DNA of 64,000 nt from Collinsella tanakaei (GCF_021531055.1 NZ_JADYTL010000003.1:124001-188000); one strand, 5' to 3'; shown: positions 38,906 through 47,350, counted from the first letter of the stretch. Program-made: numbers and translations. Notes: a model not told the origin generated them from the letters alone.

Positions 38906-41900
38906 TCAGCGTGACGTGCTCTTGCGCCGATGGAATCCAAGGTAGGTGGCAGTGGCCACGAGCGCGCCGCCCGCCAAGGTGAAGGCGACTGTACCCGGCC
39001 CGCCAGTGTCGGGCAGCTTTGGTCGAGCTGTGTTGGTGAATAGTACGATGCTGCTCTTACCAATCGGAGTCGTGCCCGTCACCTCAGCCGACTGGTTAGG
39101 AGTGCCGTTATCGATGGTATTGCTGACGGTAAACCCATCTACGTTGGTTTCCTTGATGGTGTAGTGGGTACCGTGCTGCAGGTAATCAATGATCACGTAC
39201 TCGTTGGCCTTGAGCTTGAACGTGCCCCAGCCATCGGTCAGCAGCGAGGATTCGATCCGCTGGGTACCGTCGGCGTTGTAGCGGACGATGGAGTAGTCGG
39301 AACCCTGCGCCAAACCGTCATCGGACCAGATGTTGATGTCGAAGCTGAACTCGGTGTCGGGATCGGCGGTGCCCACAACCTGCTTCTGCACCTTAAGCTG
39401 GCCGTTCTGGTATTGCGGCGTGCCGGAGGAAACAGACGGCAGAGTGAACTGCATATAGCAGGTGGAGCCGGAAAGGCCGCGCTCGGTGTAGTAGAACTTG
39501 AGCGTGTGCTTGCCCGCATCACCCTTGGCAATGTAATCCCAGAGGTTCACGTACGCACCGACAGAGCTGTGGACGCCACCGATGTCGCAGACGAGACGAC
39601 CGTCGAGGAAGACCCACATATCGTCGTCGCCGAAGAAGTAGTACTCCAGCGGGCCGACGTAGTCCTCAGTCAGCTCGAACTCGACCGTGTACTGCATGCC
39701 GAACATGCTGTTGTGATCCTGGCCATCATCGCTGACCGGGTAAAGCTTATTGCCATCGTAGCCGGAATAGTCTCCGCGATCGTTGTAGTAGCCGGTAAGA
39801 CCATCCGTGCTAGGACGCCCGTCCATCGGCCAGAAGTTGTTGGTCCAGATGTGGGTATAAGGATCCTTACCAGGAGTCTGCGGATTGTTGAAGTACTCTA
39901 GACCGTCGAGATTCGCGCCCTTAACAGAACTCAACGTATAGGTGTCGCCGGCGCGATTGAAATCGAGCGACATGTCCGTATACGTAACCTTACCCGTTGC
40001 AGACCCGTCATCGAACAGGTTGGGAGCGGCAACACCATCGGCGTAGACAATATGTCCCTCACTATCGAGGCCCGTTACCAGTCCAAACGTGCAACCTTGA
40101 AGCCCGCCACCGGAGCGGTTGTACTGGTTGAGCGTATTGCCGTTCCAAGACTCATTGTGAAGACCCATGCCCGTATTGGCGTTACCAAAGGCGAGCTTGG
40201 CACCTTCTTTGTCCTCGTAGTTGCTCCCGCTGTTGATGCCATGCGATCCATTCGTAGCATCCCACGTCGTCTTACCGTCATCGGTAATGTTGTAGTCATA
40301 GAACGTCGCAGCGTTGTCGTAGTCGCTTGTCGTCTGGTTGGCGACAAGACGGATGACGGTCCCCTCCTCGATGAGGATGGTGTTCGGCTCATCGGCCTTG
40401 TTCGGGTTGTTGGTGAAGTGCAGCTCGGTCGCACCGACGATACCCTTGTGCACCTCCCAGTCGGCCTCGTTCGTGCTCGAGGCGTCCTCCTTTCCTTCCT
40501 TGAGCACCCACACCTCGTTGGCGGTGTAGTTACCGTTCTCGCGGAAGATGTTCACGTACGGAAGGCTCGGTGCCTCGAAGTAGTCGTACTCGTTCGCGGT
40601 GTAGAGCTCGGTGAGTTCCATGTGCGTGCGAATCTCACGCTTGCCGTTGCCGGCATCGACGAGATACAGGCCGGTAGTCGGCGTGTTGCCTCCGTTGGTG
40701 GGGAGCTTTCCGCCCTGATTGTTGCCACCGTTGTCGGTGTTCAGGATCTCAAGATATCCACCGGAATCGCGATCGGTGACCTCAAGATTCGCATAGTACT
40801 GCACGGTGAAGTGGGGGTTCAGCGCGTCGCGCGCAACGAGCTGCAGCGCGGGCGCGGCGGCGTTGAGCGCGAGCGTCATCGTCGGGCGCTCGGTCGCGTC
40901 CTTCTCGACCAGCACGGTGTCGAGCTCCTCGGCCTCGGTGTCCTCGACGCTCTGAAGCGCGGTCAGCGTCACGCCGACCTCGGCATCCTCGACCGTATCG
41001 TCATCGGTCTCGATGGCATTGGCGGCATTCTGCAGCGCATCGCCTGGCGTGACCTCGGCGGTCACCTCGCAACCGGAGACATCGAGCGCCTGACCGTTGT
41101 AGGTGAAGGCGAACCGGAGCGCGGAGATGTTGAGCACGCTCTCCGGATCGCTGTCGTCGACGTAAGCCTCGGCAGCCTGATAAGCGGCGTCGTCGGCACC
41201 GAGCTCGGTCGTATCCATCGCGAGGCCCTCGGCGTCGGTCGCGGCCTCCGCCTCGGCGGCATCACTCGCATCGGTGTCGGCAACGGCATCCTCGGAGGCG
41301 TCCGCCAGAGCGGCATCGCCCGACACCGTCACGTCGATCGTGTAGTTCTCGGTCTCATAGGTGAACGTATCGTCGAGGGCGACGGCGCCCGTCGCCTCGT
41401 CGACGACGTCGGCATCCTCGGTCTCGGCGGCCTCATCGTCGACCGGCTGCTCGGGCAGCAGGCCGTATCCCACGATGGCCTCGTCGTCGGCGGCATAGGT
41501 CACCTTGGCGACCTCGCCATCGACATCGCCCTCGACGACCGTGAGCTGCGCGGGGGTCTCCTCGGTCGCAGCGGCGACCTCGGTTACCACGCCCACGCGG
41601 ATCTTGTCGGCAGTGTCGGAGACAGTCTCGGTGGTGTCGGCCTCAGCTTCGGTCTCGGCATCGGCCTCAACAGCCTCGTCCTCGACGGCCGCGTCCGCCT
41701 CGACGGCGTCCTCATCATCCTCGACCGCCTGCGTGAACACCAGGTCGCCCGGCTCCGCCACATGCTCGGCCGCGGCCGCGTACAGCCCGTCCTCGCTCGT
41801 CTGCAGAGTCTCGAGCCACGCTTGGGCATCCGCGTCGGAGGACATGCCCTCGACACCGGCATTCTCCACGCAGAACGACGCGAACAGCGCGTTCCACGCG

Positions 41901-42247
41901 GCATGCGCATCCCCGGCCCACTCGCCGTAGCGGGTGGAGCCGCGCTGCTCGCCGCCATCGAGGATCACGACGTCGTCGGCGCTCTCGCGATATCCCAGCT
42001 GGCTGTTCGCGACCGCGACGACCGCCTCGTCCCACGCGGTGGGCATATCGGCGGGCAGCGAAGCCGTCCAGGTGTCGACGGCCCCGGCGGCGTCCGCGGA
42101 TTCCTCCGCGACGGTGAACGTGGGGGATGTGAACGAATACGCAGCGAAAAGCGTCGCCGCGACGGCGCAGCATGCGCCCGCTGCGATCCAGCGGCTCTTT
42201 ATGCGGGAGGCGCCAGCACGTTTGCGCTTGGGAAACGCGTTTCTCAT
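38906..42247 (-). CDS. Pilus tip adhesin with fibro-slime domain, LPXTG-anchored
   Basis: A 1113-residue surface protein, first in the pilus operon. Residues 17-40 form a signal/anchor helix. Residues 55-150 resemble a CHAP/amidase-like module (VANSQLGYRES ... GSTRYGEWAGDAHAAWNALFASFC), but the usual catalytic Cys of WC-type modules reads Asn. An Asp/Glu/Ala-rich stretch (165-420) follows. Residues about 760-940 match a fibro-slime/PA14-like fold (HIWTNNFWPMDGRP, YYFFGDDDMWVFLDGRLV, GKHTLKFYYTERG). A Cna-B-type domain and LPDTG (near 1077) end the protein. The ATG at 42247 was chosen; a GTG three codons earlier is possible. Expression probably depends on the invertible segment upstream. Confidence 0.85.
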   Translation of the reverse strand: MRNAFPKRKRAGASRIKSRWIAAGACCAVAATLFAAYSFTSPTFTVAEESADAAGAVDTWTASLPADMPTAWDEAVVAVANSQLGYRESADDVVILDGGEQRGSTRYGEWAGDAHAAWNALFASFCVENAGVEGMSSDADAQAWLETLQTSEDGLYAAAAEHVAEPGDLVFTQAVEDDEDAVEADAAVEDEAVEADAETEAEADTTETVSDTADKIRVGVVTEVAAATEETPAQLTVVEGDVDGEVAKVTYAADDEAIVGYGLLPEQPVDDEAAETEDADVVDEATGAVALDDTFTYETENYTIDVTVSGDAALADASEDAVADTDASDAAEAEAATDAEGLAMDTTELGADDAAYQAAEAYVDDSDPESVLNISALRFAFTYNGQALDVSGCEVTAEVTPGDALQNAANAIETDDDTVEDAEVGVTLTALQSVEDTEAEELDTVLVEKDATERPTMTLALNAAAPALQLVARDALNPHFTVQYYANLEVTDRDSGGYLEILNTDNGGNNQGGKLPTNGGNTPTTGLYLVDAGNGKREIRTHMELTELYTANEYDYFEAPSLPYVNIFRENGNYTANEVWVLKEGKEDASSTNEADWEVHKGIVGATELHFTNNPNKADEPNTILIEEGTVIRLVANQTTSDYDNAATFYDYNITDDGKTTWDATNGSHGINSGSNYEDKEGAKLAFGNANTGMGLHNESWNGNTLNQYNRSGGGLQGCTFGLVTGLDSEGHIVYADGVAAPNLFDDGSATGKVTYTDMSLDFNRAGDTYTLSSVKGANLDGLEYFNNPQTPGKDPYTHIWTNNFWPMDGRPSTDGLTGYYNDRGDYSGYDGNKLYPVSDDGQDHNSMFGMQYTVEFELTEDYVGPLEYYFFGDDDMWVFLDGRLVCDIGGVHSSVGAYVNLWDYIAKGDAGKHTLKFYYTERGLSGSTCYMQFTLPSVSSGTPQYQNGQLKVQKQVVGTADPDTEFSFDINIWSDDGLAQGSDYSIVRYNADGTQRIESSLLTDGWGTFKLKANEYVIIDYLQHGTHYTIKETNVDGFTVSNTIDNGTPNQSAEVTGTTPIGKSSIVLFTNTARPKLPDTGGPGTVAFTLAGGALVATATYLGFHRRKSTSR

Positions 42248-42380
42248 GCGCGTCACCGACCTTTCTCGACCTTGTGTACCAATCGGCAGGATCAAGGCGA
42301 GAAACGTCTCCGACCTCGGATGAAGCTCCAAAGCGCCGTGTCCGCAGGGGGTGCTTCCCGAATATGGCACCGCCGCTGCA

Positions 42381-42407
42381 CTACATAATTTTCATTATGT
42401 AGTTGAC
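42381..42407 (+). repeat. Left inverted repeat of the invertible segment (IRL)
   Basis: This site starts CTACATAATTTTCATTATGT and continues AGTTGAC. It is itself a palindrome (CTACATA / TATGTAG around an 8-bp centre ATTTTCAT), the expected shape of a tyrosine-recombinase core site with two half-sites. It matches the right repeat in 25 of 27 bases, in inverse orientation. Confidence 0.85.
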
Positions 42408-42643
42408 TCCGCTTCCCGTCCCGCGAGCCGACCTGTCGTCTTATATGGCTAGCTTATGGTTTGCCTTTCCAGCTGCATACAAAACAACCCCTACAATGTA
42501 TCACGTCCGGGGGGTAATCAAAAGCAGGAATTGTTCGGCGGTAGGTGGGTCGATGCACTCGGTGCCGTCGGCGGGCGGTGGCGACAATAGCGTTATCGTG
42601 CTGGAACGGTTCGAATCACACGGTCGTCTCCTTTCGAAGATCC

Positions 42644-42670
42644 GCCAACCACATAATGAAAATTATGTAG
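42644..42670 (-). repeat. Right inverted repeat of the invertible segment (IRR)
   Basis: The reverse complement reads CTACATAATTTTCATTATGT then GGTTGGC, matching the left repeat except for two bases. It ends 33 bp before the recombinase stop codon. Confidence 0.85.
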
Positions 42671-42702
42671 TCATCCCCTCAAACGCTCGTTCACCGACAG
42701 AC

Positions 42703-43545
42703 TCACAGCACCAATCCGAGCTGTTCGATCCGACGTCGGTGCTCCACTCCGGTACTCATAATATAGATGCGCGTCGTGTTGATACTGCTGTGCCCCAGGA
42801 TGTCGGCCAGTTTGGCGATGTCGTGCTCGACCGCGTAGAACGCGCGGGCGAACAGCTTGCGCAGGTTATGCGGGCAGACCTTGCTCGCCTGCACCGACGC
42901 CGCGCGACAGAGCGCCTTCATCTGAGCCCAGATGTTGCTGCGGTCGAGCGCACGACCATGCTTGGTGATGAAGATCATCCCGTGCTCGATATTGCGCGCT
43001 CGCGCATATCGCAGCAGTTTGACGCGAAGTTTGTGCGGCACGAGAATCGTGCGCACCTTGCCTTTGCACCGGACGGTGATCTCGCCACGTCGCACGCCCT
43101 CGACCGTGAAGTGGCGCAACTCGGACACGCGGATGCCCGTCGCGCAGATCGCCTGCAGCACAAGCTGTAGCCGCGGCTTGCCGCCCGCCGATTCGAGCAG
43201 GCGCCGGTACTCGGCCTGCGTGAGCTCGCGGTCCTCGGCGCAGTACGGCTTGTGCTGGATCTTGAGGCTTTTGACGCGGCAGTCCTCGCGACCCATGAAC
43301 CGCAGCAGGCTGTTGACGGCTGCCAACATGGAGTTGATCGAGCGCATCGCGTAACCGCGCTCGATCAGGTATCGCTTGTACTCGATGACCAGCGGCTTTG
43401 AGACGGCTCGATGCGCGAGGTACACTTGGAAGGCGCGCACATCGCGCAGGTACTTTTCAATCGTGGCCTCGCTCTTCACGTCACGAACCAGGTATTCTTC
43501 AAAACGCGCGAGCACCGTCGCGCTGAGTTTTCCGCATGTGGCCAT
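42703..43545 (-). CDS. Tyrosine recombinase, probable pilus phase-switch invertase
   Basis: A 280-residue site-specific recombinase of the XerC/D-FimB family. It has an N-terminal SAM-like core-binding domain (8-90) and a catalytic domain with R139 (ATGIRVSELR), K163 (RCKGKVRT), H226 and R229 (CPHNLRKL), H252 (LGHSSINTT) and nucleophile Y261 (RIYIMST). All catalytic residues are present. The ATG at 43545 follows AAGGAGG. Its 3' end lies 33 bp from an inverted repeat that has the form of its likely core site, so it probably inverts the 290-bp segment. It is not an integrase of a prophage: no phage genes or att duplication surround it. Confidence 0.88.
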   Translation of the reverse strand: MATCGKLSATVLARFEEYLVRDVKSEATIEKYLRDVRAFQVYLAHRAVSKPLVIEYKRYLIERGYAMRSINSMLAAVNSLLRFMGREDCRVKSLKIQHKPYCAEDRELTQAEYRRLLESAGGKPRLQLVLQAICATGIRVSELRHFTVEGVRRGEITVRCKGKVRTILVPHKLRVKLLRYARARNIEHGMIFITKHGRALDRSNIWAQMKALCRAASVQASKVCPHNLRKLFARAFYAVEHDIAKLADILGHSSINTTRIYIMSTGVEHRRRIEQLGLVL

Positions 43546-43787
43546 GGTTCCTCCTTACGGATCGTGGTGTACGGCGGATGGCCCGACGCGTCCGCATCGG
43601 ACGCGTCGCCGTCTTAGCCATGCCCGCGCACGGGCGCGTCTATGTCCGACCGGTGCGCGTGCGCGCAATCTCCCCAGATAATACGTGTGTTTAAGAATGC
43701 ACCGACGTGGTAGAATACCTATCCCACGGCCGCGCGCCGTGTGAACCTTGACAGGTCGAGCGCTCATGCGCCCATGACCTCCCATTC

Positions 43788-44156
43788 GGGGGCGACTGGT
43801 TTCGACACGATAGCTCTGAGAGAGGAAGCAGGCCGTGGTCTCCTCGCCACGTTAAACAGGGGTACCGTCAAAATGAATTGACAAGAATTCTTCTTACGAG
43901 CCCCAGCTGGCTCTTGCTGCTTAATTAATTAGCAGCACGTCGCACTCGGGAGGTTCCCCGACCCGGGTCCGATGTCATTTGAGGGGAATGCTCCCGCGCA
44001 CGTAATCGGTATGGCGCGGGCTAAGATCGAACCGGTTGGGATGCCGCGAGCGTGTCGCTGCGCGCAACGCATCCGAGACCAAAACAGCGACTGAGCCTGG
44101 AGATGCCGATCAGGGGGCTTTCGTGGACCGGAGTTCGATTCTCCGCGCCTCCACCA
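43788..44156 (+). ncRNA. ssrA: Transfer-messenger RNA (tmRNA)
   Basis: The 369-nt ssrA gene. The 5' end GGGGGCGACTGGTTTCGAC pairs with the 3' end CGCCTCC-ACCA, and the T-arm is GGAGTTCGATTCTCC. The tag reading frame ends SYEPQLALAA before TAATTAATTAG (near 43880-43925); the resume codon is uncertain because the usual GCA/GCT is not obvious. It rescues stalled ribosomes with SmpB. A TTGACA sequence at 43748 could be a -35. Its 3' end is duplicated 200 bp downstream. Confidence 0.95.
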
Positions 44157-44202
44157 CCTATTCCCATGCGGGCGATGGCATACGCTGCCACGTCCGCATT
44201 TT
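44137..44202 (+). repeat. tmRNA 3'-end repeat, unit 1
   Basis: This 66-bp unit starts in the tmRNA T-loop and runs through CCA and a terminator hairpin (ATGCGG ... CCGCAT then TTTT, 44165-44204). It recurs 200 bp downstream with two mismatches. Confidence 0.85.
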
Positions 44203-44211
44203 CGTTTCTTA

Positions 44212-44231
44212 GCGCGGAGAATCGAACTCCG
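44212..44231 (-). repeat. Inverted copy of the tmRNA T-arm
   Basis: GCGCGGAGAATCGAACTCCG is the exact reverse complement of 20 bp of the tmRNA T-arm and acceptor side. A GC-rich spacer with hairpins (GAAAAG...CTTTTC and GGCGGC/GCCGCC) follows to 44336, organised like the tRNA-Glu spacer. Confidence 0.85.
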
Positions 44232-44336
44232 AGCGGGGCGCGAAGCTGAGAAAAGCGCGCAAGCGTCTTTTCCAGCGCAGCGCGCAAGGCGGCAAAGCCG
44301 CCGCAGCGGATGCGTGTTCGCGAAGCGGGCACGCGG

Positions 44337-44402
44337 GATTCTCCGCGCCTCCACCACCTATTCTGATGCGGGCGATGGCATACGCTGCCACGTCCGCATT
44401 TT
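44337..44402 (+). repeat. tmRNA 3'-end repeat, unit 2
   Basis: A second copy of the last 20 bp of tmRNA including CCA, with the same terminator behind it (44365-44404). It lacks the rest of ssrA, so it cannot produce a tmRNA. Confidence 0.85.
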
Positions 44403-44491
44403 TGCCGCGCGAAGCGCGGGCCTTCGAGCGAGATGCACTCGACGCAACGGACAGAGCTGACAGCCCGCTACGCCCGAAAACCATGTATCGC

Positions 44492-44623
44492 TCTAGGGCG
44501 CGATTTTTCGGTGCGATTCCCCCATCGTCCGAAGAGCCCTTGCAAAACCCCAGTTGTTTCCTGCGGCGTTATCGAGGTATATAGCCATAGGTGGCAAAGG
44601 GCACCGAAAAATCGCGCCCTAGA
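44492..44623. repeat. R4 inverted-repeat element (single copy in window)
   Basis: A 132-bp element has perfect 23-bp terminal inverted repeats: it begins TCTAGGGCGCGATTTTTCGG and ends with the complement at 44623. No ORF is present. It has the same general design as R1-R3 but an unrelated sequence. Confidence 0.75.
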
Positions 44624-45124
44624 AGGGTTGCATGTTTTTCGCGGGGTGCCGTTTCCGTTTTTTATGCACCGCCGCATCACTTTCCTGCGATGATGCACGG
44701 AATTATGCAACGTTCATTAGGGGGACGCTCGTGGCCACCAAAGGGGGCCTGCCGTTACCAAAGAAGGCGTCCGCGCCTATCCGCCTGCCACCCGCAACGA
44801 GATCGATGCGGCAGAAGACCACCAGGCGCGATCGGCCGCCGGACGGTATCGCAACAGGCATAACGGCGTATAGCATTTGTGCATGTCAAACCACTCAGAA
44901 AGATGAACATGTCCGGTCGACGTAGATGTTTAATCGGCGAACGGTATGTGGAATCGATTCCGTATTTACTTGCCTCCACCAGCAGTTTTGCCAAAAGTCT
45001 ATCGTTTTGGCCGTTTCAGGACATCTCCACACTCGTGAAAAAACGTCTAAAAGCCTTGCCGAAGGGGCACACCAGTCGCTAAGGTGCATCCAACGTTTTG
45101 GTTGCCCTCATAAGGAGGTTACAC
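44624..45124. other. Intergenic stretch, possible gene remnant
   Basis: This 501-bp region has no convincing gene. A 50-codon open frame near 44725-44873 (TKEGVRAYPPATRNEID) looks protein-like but lacks a start codon and site, so it may be a decayed gene end. The final bases hold the ribosome binding site (AAGGAGG) of the following gene. Confidence 0.35.
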
Positions 45125-45577
45125 ATGAACACGCAGAACGCACAGCTCGCCGGTGCCCTGGTCGGACTCGGCGCTACGATTACGCAGGCAATGGATCAGA
45201 TCGAGGACTTCGTCCCCTGCGGCCACCCCGCGTCGGTCGTCATCAACGGCCTCGCGTCGCTCGACGACTCCCTGTCCGACGATGAGCGCGCCGAGCAGGT
45301 CTCCTCGGTGACCGGCCTGATCGACCACGTGAGCGAGAAGCGCGGCGTGCCGGCGCATCAGATCGCCGACGTGCTCGAGCTCGGTGGCATCAAGACGCAG
45401 CTGCTCGACGAGCTCAAGCATCTCGCGATCGCCATGAAGCCCAAGACCGACACCAATCCGAGCGTGAACGCCTGGATGTACCGTTCGCTCGCCGCCATCG
45501 AGCGCAACGGCAACCTGGACGCCGCCGCGCGCATGGCCGAGGTCCGCGCCATCAAGGCCGCCGTGGAAACGCTGTAG
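45125..45577 (+). CDS. Conserved-looking small protein of unknown function
   Basis: A 150-residue, mostly helical cytoplasmic protein, not recognised. It has no signal peptide, membrane segment or known motif; a single Cys lies in EDFVPCGHPASVVING. Good codon use and a strong AAGGAGG site 8 nt before the ATG at 45125 support a real gene. It stands alone between the tmRNA region and the convergent gatB, with a shared terminator. No function is proposed. Confidence 0.75.
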   Translation: MNTQNAQLAGALVGLGATITQAMDQIEDFVPCGHPASVVINGLASLDDSLSDDERAEQVSSVTGLIDHVSEKRGVPAHQIADVLELGGIKTQLLDELKHLAIAMKPKTDTNPSVNAWMYRSLAAIERNGNLDAAARMAEVRAIKAAVETL

Positions 45578-45604
45578 CCTCTACCCGGATACCCCTCTTG
45601 ATGG

Positions 45605-45644
45605 AAGGGCGGCGCCGCGCAACGTGCACGGTGCCGCCCTTTTT
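45605..45644. terminator. Bidirectional terminator before gatB
   Basis: AAGGGCGGC / GCCGCCCTT with T-runs on both sides lies between convergent genes. Confidence 0.85.
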
Positions 45645-45664
45645 CCGTATCTTGGAGCGTTCGC

Positions 45665-47350
45665 CTATGACAGGCTTTGCCTTAACAGCTCATTAAACAG
45701 CTTGGGGTTGCCCTGACCTCGGCTCGCCTTCATGCATTGGCCCACCAAAAAGCCGAGCACCTTCTGATTGCCGTCGCGGTACTGCTGGGCCTGATCGGCG
45801 CAGCGCGAAAGCACATCGTCCACGATCGGCTGCAGGGCACCGGCGTCGCTCACCTGGCGCATGCCGCGCTCGTCGACGATCTTCTCGGGGTCCTCGCCGC
45901 TCTCGGCCATGAGGCCGAAGACCTCGTGCGCCTGGTTGGAGCTGATCGCGTCCTCGGCGAGCAGCTTGGCGAGCGATGCCACCTGCGCGGGCGCGATGCC
46001 GCTGTCGGCCAGACCGCCGTCCACACCCTTGAGGTAGGCGGCGAGCTCGTTGACGATCAGGTTCGCCACGGCCTGCGCCGGCTTGCCCGAAAGCCCCGCC
46101 GCGGACGACTCGAAGAACGCCGCCGTCTCGGGATCGCCGGCGATCTGCTCGGCGTCGGCGCGCTTGATGCCGAAATCGGCCTCGTAGCGGTCGCGCTTGG
46201 CGTCGGGCAGCTCGGGGATCTCGGCGCGGCAGTGCTCGATGAACTCGTCGGTCAGATCGAACGGCGCGAGGTCGGGATCGGGGAACAGACGGTAGTCGTC
46301 GGCCGTCTCCTTGACGCGCATGACCACGGTGCGCTTGCGGCCCGGCTCCCAATGGCGGGTCTCCTGGTAGATGATGCCACCCTCCTCGAGCACCTCGGCC
46401 TGACGGCAGATCTCGTAGGCAAGGCCGTCGTGCAGGGCCTTGAAGGAGTTGAGGTTCTTGAGCTCGGTCTTGGTACCCAGACGGGTCTCACCGCGACGAC
46501 GCAGGCTCACGTTGCCGTCGCAACGCATGGAACCGTGCTCCATGGAGCAGTCGGAGATACCGAGCGTGAGGAAGATGCGGCGCAGCTTTTCCATGAACAG
46601 GCGCGCTTCCTCGGGCGTGCGCAGGTCGGGCTCGGTGACGAGCTCGATCAGCGGCGTGCCGCAGCGGTTGTAGTCGATCAGCGACTCGCTTGCCGCCGCG
46701 ATGCGGCCCTCTTCGCCGCCCACGTGCACCATCTTGGCCGCGTCCTCCTCCATATGGATGCGCAGGATGCGGATGGGCACCGTGTAGGAGCCGTCCTCGT
46801 GGCGCTCGGGCAGGGCGAGGTTGGCGGTGTCGTATCCGCTCATGGCCGACAGTGCGCCCGCGGACTCCCCGCCCGCGCGCATCTGCTGAGCCATGGCGGT
46901 CGAGAGCCCCTCGGCGTTGGCCGACGCGCTCGCCAAGCTCGCGGCCTCGGCCTCGCCGAAGGCGCAATCGGGGCGCTCGGCGGCACCGCGACCCGTGACC
47001 TCCAGGTCCAGACGACCGTGCATACAGAAGGCAACCGGACCCTGCGTGGTCTGGAAGTTCTTGGCCATGTCGGGATAGAAGTAGTGCTTGCGGTAGAACA
47101 TCGAGCGCTTCTGGATCTCGCAGTTGGTGGCAAGACCGGCCTTCACGATGCTCTCGATGGCGCGCTTGTTGGGCACGGGCAGCGCGCCGGGCAAGCCCAG
47201 GCACACCGGGCAGACGTTGGCGTTGGGCTCGTCATCGTGGGAGAGCTTGCAGTTGCAGAACATCTTGGTATCGAGCGTCGTGAGCTCGGTATGGATCTCG
47301 AGACCGATCACGGCCTCCCAGTCGCGCAGGACCTCGGAAAGCTCCTTCAT
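45665..47350 (-). CDS. gatB: Asp-tRNA(Asn)/Glu-tRNA(Gln) amidotransferase subunit B
   Basis: A 561-residue GatB, the tRNA-binding kinase subunit that activates mischarged Glu-tRNA(Gln) or Asp-tRNA(Asn). Motifs: VIGLEIHTELTT, MFCNCKLS with the zinc Cys pair and NVCPVCLGLPGALPVPN, then the C-terminal YqeY-like helical tail. An insertion of about 60 residues (near 125-175, acidic and Ala-rich) lies in the catalytic cradle; typical GatB is near 480-500. It overlaps gatA by 4 bp and is last in gatCAB. Confidence 0.96.
   Translation of the reverse strand: MKELSEVLRDWEAVIGLEIHTELTTLDTKMFCNCKLSHDDEPNANVCPVCLGLPGALPVPNKRAIESIVKAGLATNCEIQKRSMFYRKHYFYPDMAKNFQTTQGPVAFCMHGRLDLEVTGRGAAERPDCAFGEAEAASLASASANAEGLSTAMAQQMRAGGESAGALSAMSGYDTANLALPERHEDGSYTVPIRILRIHMEEDAAKMVHVGGEEGRIAAASESLIDYNRCGTPLIELVTEPDLRTPEEARLFMEKLRRIFLTLGISDCSMEHGSMRCDGNVSLRRRGETRLGTKTELKNLNSFKALHDGLAYEICRQAEVLEEGGIIYQETRHWEPGRKRTVVMRVKETADDYRLFPDPDLAPFDLTDEFIEHCRAEIPELPDAKRDRYEADFGIKRADAEQIAGDPETAAFFESSAAGLSGKPAQAVANLIVNELAAYLKGVDGGLADSGIAPAQVASLAKLLAEDAISSNQAHEVFGLMAESGEDPEKIVDERGMRQVSDAGALQPIVDDVLSRCADQAQQYRDGNQKVLGFLVGQCMKASRGQGNPKLFNELLRQSLS

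Larger units (their letters stand above)
42381..42670. promoter_or_regulatory. Putative invertible promoter segment (phase switch) for the pilus operon
   Basis: A 290-bp segment flanked by 27-bp inverted repeats lies between the pilus operon (starts at 42247) and a tyrosine recombinase gene (ends at 42703). It holds no ORF of note. In the orientation given, a minus-strand extended -10 (TGATACATT, near 42497-42505) with TTTTGA 17 bp before it would read toward the pilins; this promoter call is weak. Layout and size match the E. coli fimS switch. The remaining 42248-42380 would be the constant leader. Confidence 0.75.

Noticed and set aside
42703-43545. Tyrosine recombinase as the integrase of a prophage or ICE near ssrA, a common integration site
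   Set aside because: No phage or conjugation genes are present, and the repeat of the ssrA 3' end lies only 200 bp away on the other side of the RNA gene, not at the far side of an island.
44166-44484. Open frames over the tmRNA 3' repeats, some on the minus strand
   Set aside because: They are translations of tmRNA and its tail; no start signals and no protein-like composition.
44632-45082. Candidate small genes between R4 and the unknown gene at 45125
   Set aside because: No start codon with a ribosome binding site and no recognisable family; at most a decayed gene end.
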